DNA from: Heloderma charlesbogerti
Taxonomy: Eukaryota > Chordata > Lepidosauria > Squamata > Helodermatidae
Length of the DNA stretch: 64,000 nt
Reading direction: 5' to 3'
Assembly: GCA_026122225.1 (NCBI GenBank)
Contig: JANEZZ010000468.1
Location: forward strand, 645,001 to 709,000
Part shown: piece by piece, positions 46,501 through 55,500 of the stretch
Layout: each line of letters opens with the position of its first letter
How positions within the stretch are numbered: the first letter of the stretch is position 1
Position numbers and translations under genes: made by a program
Notes under the pieces: generated by a model
Databases searched by the model: none
Told to the model about the DNA's origin: nothing
The model's input: only the letters and a program-made list of their open reading frames with translations

Positions 46501-49500
46501 GTCACTTCTAATCTTGCTTGTCCTGGTAATATGTGGTAAACCACCTTCCCATATGTTTTCAGGACCATGCCAGCATGGATTCTTCACCTGCAAAAGAACA
46601 GGCAGAGGAGACTTCTTTGCAGAGGCTGGATGAGTCCATGTTAACCTGTGATGGGGATGGTAATTTTATTTATTTATTTATTTATTTATTTAATTTCTAT
46701 ATCACCCCATAGCCAAAGCAATCTGGGCAGTTTACAAAGGTTAAATAACAGTTGTTCTTCAAAAGCTTTTCTCCAGGGAAGAATTTGGGCCTTTTCTTTG
46801 CTGAGTTTCTCACAGCTCTTCTACTGTAATCAACACCTTGCTGGACTCCATAGCACAGTGATTGCGGGTAAAGGACACAACTTCTGCAGAATCTGTTTAG
46901 GTTGAATGGATACATTTTCAGTGGTTCTGAGAGCCTATGATGTCCATGAACTCTGCAGATTCTCATCTTCTCTAGAATTTTACATATTGCTGATCTGTGA
47001 AATCCATATTGTACTGCCTCACTTGTTATGGTTTCTAGAAATAAAGAAGTTCTTATGTTGGAATGAACTATGGGTCTTTACGTCATCTAGTTCAGGGGTA
47101 GGCAACCTTCAGATGTTTTGGACTACAGCTCCCACAATTCATGACCATTGGCCATGCTGGCTGGGGCTGATGGAATTTGTAGTCCAAAACATCTAGATGG
47201 CACCATGTTACCTACCCCTCATTTAGTCTATAAGTTCTCAAGCAGTGGGACATGCTCCTTCAGGAGTAGGTGGGGACATAGTTCTGATAGAATCCTGAAG
47301 CTCTCTGTTTCCCTTAAAAGTAAAGTGTTCTAGCCCCCTGTGAATGTCCGGTCTCCGTATTGGGAGAAGCAGTACTGGGAGAAGCGGCACCTACCAAAAC
47401 TCTCCTTTATTTCAATTTAAAGGCCCAGGAACCTTGTCCTGCACTGAATGTCATAAATCTTTTAAGTGTAAGAATTTAGAGTTGTTCTTTGGAGTTATTG
47501 GAATGGAGGAGGCAGATACGGAGTGGGATCCATTCAGTAGAGGAGGAATACTAAGATGTATGTGGCAAAAAAGTGGGACTGTGTATCAAAGAGGTGAGGG
47601 AGCAATGAGTATAAGGATGTACTTAAGGACTAGCAAGGGAATCTTCTCAGGTTGCAGGTCTGTTATGCACAAACTCTTATACCTACTTTGCAGCATCTCC
47701 TTATTGGCTGTTCCTTGGTCCTTTCTTCTCAGGCTCCCGGCATTTCCCCGAATCCAGGAACAACAACCACATCAAGCGTCCCATGAATGCCTTCATGGTG
47801 TGGGCCAAGGATGAGAGACGCAAGATCTTGCAGGCCTTCCCAGACATGCACAATTCAAGCATCAGTAAGATTCTAGGTAAGAAACTCTGCCCAGGCAGGC
47901 GTCCTTTATTTAGTTCTGTTCCCCGACAGCTTTGGGTATTTCTGTAAGGCACATTGTTAGCCCTGTGCACCCTCAGGCAAGGAATTACTGCTAATCTTGT
48001 GCAGGTTACCAGCAGGCTGTGTGCTGCTGTGATAAAAGCCCAAAAGCAAATCCTCACCCCTCTCTCTGGGGACTGCCTGTCACAACTCTTTGATTCTTCG
48101 GCGTTGACACCTGAGCATGCAAAACAGATGTGAAAGCAGTCCTTAAAAAATAAGGAGACAACCCATATGAGCAGAAAGGAAGCCAAAACCGACCCTTTCT
48201 CAGGGAGCTACATATACAGCTGTGGTTGTGAGCCTTTTTCTCAAGTGAGTGACATGAATTGCAGGCTTAGCACTGACCTAGCAAAGGTGTTCTTGACCTC
48301 CCTTGTCAATTACACTGCCTGTCCCAGCAGATCTTGGGGCTGAGCTTGCACACAGGTAGCGCCCCCCCCCCCAACTCAGTAGCAAGGCTTTTCTTTCAGC
48401 CCACAAGCAGCAAGCCTGCTCTGCACCGTGTTGTTTTAGAGGCTTTGTTTGTTGCTCGAGGAAGAGGGAAATAAGTCTTTTGGCTCAGGAGCAGGATGCT
48501 GAGTTTGGACTGAAAAGAAAGACTTCCAGGAGGGGAAGCTCTCCCTTCCAACCACCATCCAGGTATAAACATGGCTAGCATGTGAGCTTTCGAATTTACA
48601 ATTTTGCAGCAGTGGTTGACTCTGGGGATTGAGCATAAATCCTAATCAGGTGGTGCTAATGTGTGCGATCTGTAAGATACCTATATTCATTCTGATCAAA
48701 GTTCATTGTTATCTGCTAAACCTAGAACCTGTCTTAACTGGGCAGAAAGAATGGCTCATCACCAAGCCAGCCTAAGCAAGCAAGAATAAGAGAGCAAGAA
48801 TATCTAGGTTCATGGAGAGACTAAGGACGTGGGGATTCAATGTGAGAGCTGCTACAGAAGAGGAGTGTGGACACGCATCTTCTGGGGAAAGATGGACAAA
48901 TCACTTTGAATTCTCTAGGGCAGCCTTCCCCAACCTGGTGCCCTACAACTCCCAGCATTTCTGACCATTGGCCATGCTAGCTGGTGCTGATGGGAGTTGT
49001 AGTTCAAAACATCTGGAGGGCACCAGGTTGAGGAAGGCTGCTCTAGGGGTCTTTCTTAGAATCTCGGTGGCAGGCAACTGGCCATCTGGACTGACCTCTC
49101 TATAACCCTAGCCCTGGCCAACAATATTTCTCCTACCAGCTGTGTTGCACTAGGGCAGGGGTGCAGAACCTGTTTCAGCCTGAGGGCCAAATTCTGTTTC
49201 GGAGAAGCTCTCCCAGTGGTGGGTGGGGCTGAAAATACCAGCATAGTTTAGCTTAAAGTGCTTGCTGCTGGTAACTAAGCCTTAGGAGAGGCATTTTTAC
49301 CCTTTAGAAGTTGGGGGTGGGATGGGGAGATGCAAGGAAATCATCAAACAATAGTTGGTCGGGGAAAAGGGTTATGGGGCCAGAGAAAGGGGAAGGGATG
49401 TGGCCACTTAGGGAACCCCAGAGGGATGGACTGGGATCCCAGGAGGACTGGATTTGGCCCCTTGCCTGAGGTTCTGCATTCCTGCACCAGGGCCAGTCCC

Positions 49501-52500
49501 TAGTTATTAAGTGAATTCCTTCTCCTGTATGAGTTCTAATCTCATCAGCACACATGAAATATTTGCTTGAAACAAAGGCTTCCAAATATACAAAATATAC
49601 AAAATATTTGCTTGAAACAAAGGCTTGTATGTCGGACTGAAACCCATAGCCCAACATCCATTTGGAACACAGCAGGGCAGGTGACCTTTTGACAGGACAG
49701 GGTGGGGTCTAGAATTCAAACCATATTCACTCAGAGAACAAGTCCCACTGAAATCAGTGGGACCCATTTCCAAGTACATTCACTGAGGGTGGAGGCATGA
49801 AATTGATAATAATCTCTGAAGCATCCTGTGGAATTGTCATCTCAGAAGGGTTGCATCAGTTCCCTTAACTAGATATATCCTACTTTCACCCAATTTTGTG
49901 CATGTTAGAAGATGCGCTAGTTAGATCTTCTTATGTTTCTGATACTGAACAAATTGCTTACCTTTGCTGTATACTACAAGGTGCTATGGTCTTGTTTTTC
50001 CTAATTATATTTCTGATATTCTACGCCACAGAATATGCAGCACAAATAGATGATATAAAAAAAAATTGTAGAGGCAAATAGTCAATCAGTCAATTTTATT
50101 ATTTCAGACAAAGGCCATAACAGCGTTTTTGGTTCCAGAAATCAATGCAGTAATCTGTAAAGTATATCCAATGCTGAGACATACAACATGTGTGTATATA
50201 TAATAAAATGGATTATCTAGCCTAAAAATGATAATCTAAAAGGCAACGTCCAAGTCTGACAAAGAATATCACCATGACAACACACAACATTTGAATTGAC
50301 AAAGCAGTATTGGATTTTTGCAGTGGCCATAGCAAGCTGGGCCACTTTATGAGTGATTGCGTTGTACTTATCATTCAACGGAAGATCCAGTGTATGGCAA
50401 TTATCCCTGTTAGCAAGCTTATAAACCCCAGGGGTTTGCCTAGAGAGGACCAAACAAAAAATAATAATATGGCAGATCTTCTACTGTGTTGCCTCCATAA
50501 ATATCTAATCTTGTTTTGCAAGCAGTCCAGGTATACTAGTCTTTAGTAACCATTGCTCGCATGGCCTGAAAGCAGACGTCTGTTTGTTGTTGTTATGTTT
50601 ATGTATATGGTGCTTTACCGGAAAACACAGAGCACAGTTCTGTGCCTGTTTAGACAGAAAAAACTCCTACAACTCCCAGCATTCCCCAGTCAACCATGCG
50701 TTTTCTATATAAACATGTATCGGATTGTGCCCTTAGGCAAGGAATTATTTCTTTGCCGAATACTTAATTAGGCCAATTCAAAAGATCACAAAAAATGTGC
50801 AAGCTTTCGAGATCTCCAGATCTCTTCAGCATGCAAAATGTTGTACAAAGCAGGTGTGGGGAATAGGAGGGAGAAGGAAAGGCTGACTGGATGTTGTAAT
50901 CAGGATGTCTGCATAGCCAGAGTCATAAGATGATATGAAGGAGGAGGAGGGTTTGCAGAGATTCAGATCAGGCTTTGCCAGGTGGTCTGATGCTTTCGGG
51001 TCTCGAAAGCTTGCACATTTTTTGGTGATATTTGAGTTAGTTTAATAAAGATATGACACTATATGGATTTAGGAATTTTTCTTATGGCTGCCACAGTTGA
51101 CTTTGTTTTTTTAAGCAAAAAAGACTGTAAAGTCCTTGGGGCAGGGACCTATCTAAATGTTGACAGTTAAGGGAGTCAATAAAGAAAGGTGAAGGAAGCA
51201 AAAAACACGCTCCTTAATTGCATGAAGTGAGCTCTGCTAAATAATATTCCTAGCAGAGGGAGTTTTACAGTCCTATACTTTAAAAAAAAATGGGGAATTG
51301 AGGTGTTTGCCTGTTATGGATGGGGTTGCACTCCCTCTGAAGGAGCAGGTATGTAGTTTGGAGGTGCTCCTAGATCCGTCTTTGTCACTGGAGGCCTAGG
51401 TAGCCTCGGTGACCCGGAGTGCCCATTACCAACTCTGGTTGGTACACCAACTGTGGCCGTTCCTAGATAGGGATAGCCTAGCCACCATGATCCATGCACT
51501 GGTCACCTCACAATTAGACTACAACAATGCGCTCTCTGTGGGGCTACTTTTGTGCGTGGTTCAGAAGCTGCAGTTAGTGCAGAATGCAGCAGTTAGGGTG
51601 GTCAGTGGGACACCTAGCTATGCTCATATAGCAACTGTGTTAGAAGAACTGCGCTGGCTGCCTATTGGCTATCAAGCCATGTATAAGGTTATGTTATTAT
51701 CATATAAAGCACTAAACAACATGGGACCAGGATATCTAGCAAACCACCTTCCCTTATATATACCCAGGCGACATCAGATCATCAGAGGAGGCCTTGCTAG
51801 TCATTCCAAAATGATAGGAATGTTGCCACACAATACCTCAACAGCGGGGCTTCTTTGCAAAGGCACCCATCCTCTGGAAAACCCTCCCCCTTGCTGTTCG
51901 GGAGGCAGAAAGTACAGCATCTTTCAAACGCCTCCTAAAAACACACCTTTTCACCCAGGCCTTCCCTGGGTTGTAACTGCTGTTGGGTTTTATTTTAGTT
52001 TTACATGCTGCTTTTAAACTCTTGAAGTCTTACTTTAGGTTTTATTGTTTTGTATTTTATGGTTTTAATTGTTTTGAACTGCTTTGAACTGCCCAGAAAG
52101 CCTCTGCTGCTGGGCAGTATATAAATGTAATAAATAAAAAAAATAAAAATGGCCATATGCATGGCAGCTATGTTAGACGGAGTAGCAATACCTTGTAATC
52201 CATCTGAGATCTGGGAGGTAGCAGACAAAGAGCCTGTGTGTAATAAGCATATGTCTCTGCAAGCACTGGTTTTGGGACCAAACTAGAGCCATGAGCCCTC
52301 TGTGTAAGGTGCACTTTAAAAACTGTTCCAGTAAGCACATTTTGAGAACTTGTATTACCTCCTGTCACCGGAAGCATAACCCAGAAATAAAGTAGAAGTC
52401 TGTGAACTCTGGATAGTAGCATTCACCCGTTCTCAATCCTAAGGAGGGGTGTTAAAAAAGGAAGGTCTAAGTAATGCTCTCACAGAGCAATCTTTTACGT

Positions 52501-55500
52501 GTCTACTCAGAAGTAAATTTCATTGCGTTCAATGGGGCTTTCTCCCAGGTAAGTGGGTATAGGATTGCTTACTTTGGGTAATCTCCAGATCTTTGTACTT
52601 TTTGTCTGGTTTCTTTGTACACCATAAGTAGAGGATGCTAAATTTAATAAAGACGATGCCTAATATGGATGCAATATTCTGTGACACAAAAATAACCCTC
52701 CCCAGGGGTGGTTCACCTTCACTCAGATGTGCATTTCCCACGATGTGGCCCACTTCTGAGCTGTCACCTCATCATAAGCTAGCATAGCCTGGCTGGTTAT
52801 TTAAAGACGTGTGGTTTCTCAAGAGTTCATCCATGCTGCTGGGAGTGAACACGCGATGCTTCAACCTCAGGGTTTTGTGGGTTGCTCTCAGCATGTTTAA
52901 TTTGGGCTCATACATTACTTCTAAAATAAACTAGGGCTCCCTCTTTCAGGGGCTGGAGTATTAGGATGTGATCTGGTGCTGACTGCAACCCACACTGGCC
53001 TAGGGCATTGAGGGGCCTTGTGGTGGTTTGTCTGTTTCAAACTGCAGCCTGCACTTTGAGGGAGTTATCAAACAGTATTCAAGATCTTAGGGGGATGGCT
53101 TTGTCTCGGTAATAATAGGGCCGATAAATTTCATATGATTTTTCAGGTGTCATTTGATGCATGAATTCGTGTCATCTGCAGTAGCCAAACGCTTCACAGA
53201 CATTAATGGATATAACACTGGTTGGATCTAAACATGCAGCAGAATGGGGTGGTAGAATAAACTGAACCACTTCTGAGTACAGGTGGGGGTGGTGCCATTG
53301 TTGAATGCTCCCTTACGTTTTAAAAAAACAGAAAAACCAAAACTTCTCATTGCAAGTAGAAAACTAGCACGTCAGGTAGAAAGGCTTACTCTCTGCTGTG
53401 CTGGTTTCTATTTGCAGGGAGGATTTAAAAAACAACAACATAGGGGAGAATTCAAAAATGGTATCTGCCACTTGGAGTCCGAAGTGGTACAGTCCATTCT
53501 ACCACCTCAGGACTTTGCCACCTCTTTCTGTAGCATGTGTAGATCTGGTTTCTGTGAAGAACTCAGGGTTGCTTCACTTTTGAGCTTACTTAACGGTTAG
53601 AGAGGTAGTTCAGGCGGCTCTCATCTGCCGCAGTTTCCCTCCTGAGAGCCCACGGCCACGCAAATTTGTCCAGGCATCGTTTTTCTTTTCTTAATGTTAG
53701 CAGTGCTTTTGAATTCCATCCGTGAAAGCAGTCTTAGACTGCTCCTCTTCCTCTTCTTCATTTTCCCTGATCGGACTTGCCTGGATGAAACCTTCCATAT
53801 CTCTCCAGCCTGCATTCTTCGTGCACACTCTGGTGGGAATGACGATAAAGGTCACTCAGCCCAGGGAATTCAAATCACACAGCAGGGGAGCCTATTTTAG
53901 CTGTTGCACCTGCTCACCATACCTTGCGCTTGAAAGTATTCAAAGAGCAGCATAGGAAGGTGACAGAAAAGGTCAACAGAAGGGAGGGGTTCTAATTAGC
54001 CATAGGTGGGCTTGCCAGTTAGCCATGGTGTTGGAGCCTCCCATTTATAGGGAGAGAGGAGCCGAGGAAAAGTTCTGTATAGTTCTCTGGCTTTTCACAT
54101 TCCCGTTTGTCTGCCTTGGCCCTTGGGAGGCCACTCCTCCGACAATCAAATTTCATGCAGTGTTTGAATTGTGTAATTTATCTCTTTAAATATAATAATG
54201 CAAGCAGATTATCCTTTTAGTCTGTGTTTCCTGTTTGACAATAGCTGATTGCCTCAAATGAAACACTTCCACATTGTATGTACTCAGAACAAGTTTGTCA
54301 TCATGTTGGGGTTGGTGTTCATAACTGATTTATATGTACAGATGCAGATTTTTTTTTTTTTTTAATGGAACATGCAGAGGAATTTATGGTTCTTCCTCCT
54401 GGCTAAAGCGGATTGAAAATCTTTGACAGGGAGCTTCTCCTACTTTTTTAAAGGCACATTTGCTACTTTTGAAGCAGGGGAAAGGGTAGATTTATTTTCT
54501 TTTGAAAATGGGTGATCCAATACTTGAGCTCCATCTGGTCTATTCTTTGCCTAATCAAGGCCTACACAATTTGTGATCCACCAAGCCCGATGAAGCCCAT
54601 AAGCTGTGTATTATAGCCTGCAGGAGCTGAACAACCCGTTTCTGAAGTTCCAGCCAGGCAGCAAAACCAGGAGGTTTGTCAAGCCCTTGGTGGGCTCCTG
54701 TGCATGGCCATATTTGCCTTGATGGGTCATGAGTTGCACAGGCCCAGCCTAACTAGTGCAGAATTGCACAGAATCCTGGGAAACATCACACTTTGTGGAA
54801 AGTGCCCTCTTTTCTTGATTGACAGTGAGAGTTGAAATATAGGAATATGAACCTGCTCGGATTGGCCGTTTTGAGGACACCTTCACTTGCAGAAGCCTGC
54901 TTGTTGGGTATGTGGGGAAGGGCTTGCTCCTGTGTTGCTCCCAAACTCTGGTACGCACTCCTTCTGGAACCGCAGTTGGTCCCCACACTATCTGCATTCA
55001 GGAAGGGGGTCATGACACATAGTTTTAATTTGGCTTTTTAAATTGTTGTTGTGGTTTTTAAGGTTCTTAACATTTTACTATGTATTTTATTTGTTTATGG
55101 TTCTTTTCTGATTTTTTTTTTTTTTTTAGCAAATTGCCTTGGTTGGTTCCAGGAAGGTAGTATAGAAATGCAATAAGTAAATATTAAATAAATATGATGT
55201 CTTGGGAATTCCTTCTGGGGAGGAGAACAGTTCTCAACATGCTCTCCGTATAATACATCATGTGATGAGATAGAGGTCATACCTCTTGGCCTTGTGTCCA
55301 GCTCAGTTTTTTTAAAAGATGCAGTATCTTCTCACCATTGTCTGTTTTAGGGAGATTATTCCAGACTTAAGAACATAAGAAGAGCCATGCTGGATCAGAG
55401 CAAGGGTCCATCTAGTCCAGCATTCTGTTCACACAGTGGCCAACTAGCTGTCGACCAGGAACCCACAAACAGGGCATGAGCGCAACAGCACCCTCCCACC

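Noticed and set aside
47344..47732. N-terminal extension of the HMG-box exon (frame open from 47344)
   Set aside because: A pyrimidine-rich acceptor at 47731-47732 in matching phase, and the protein similarity begins exactly there.
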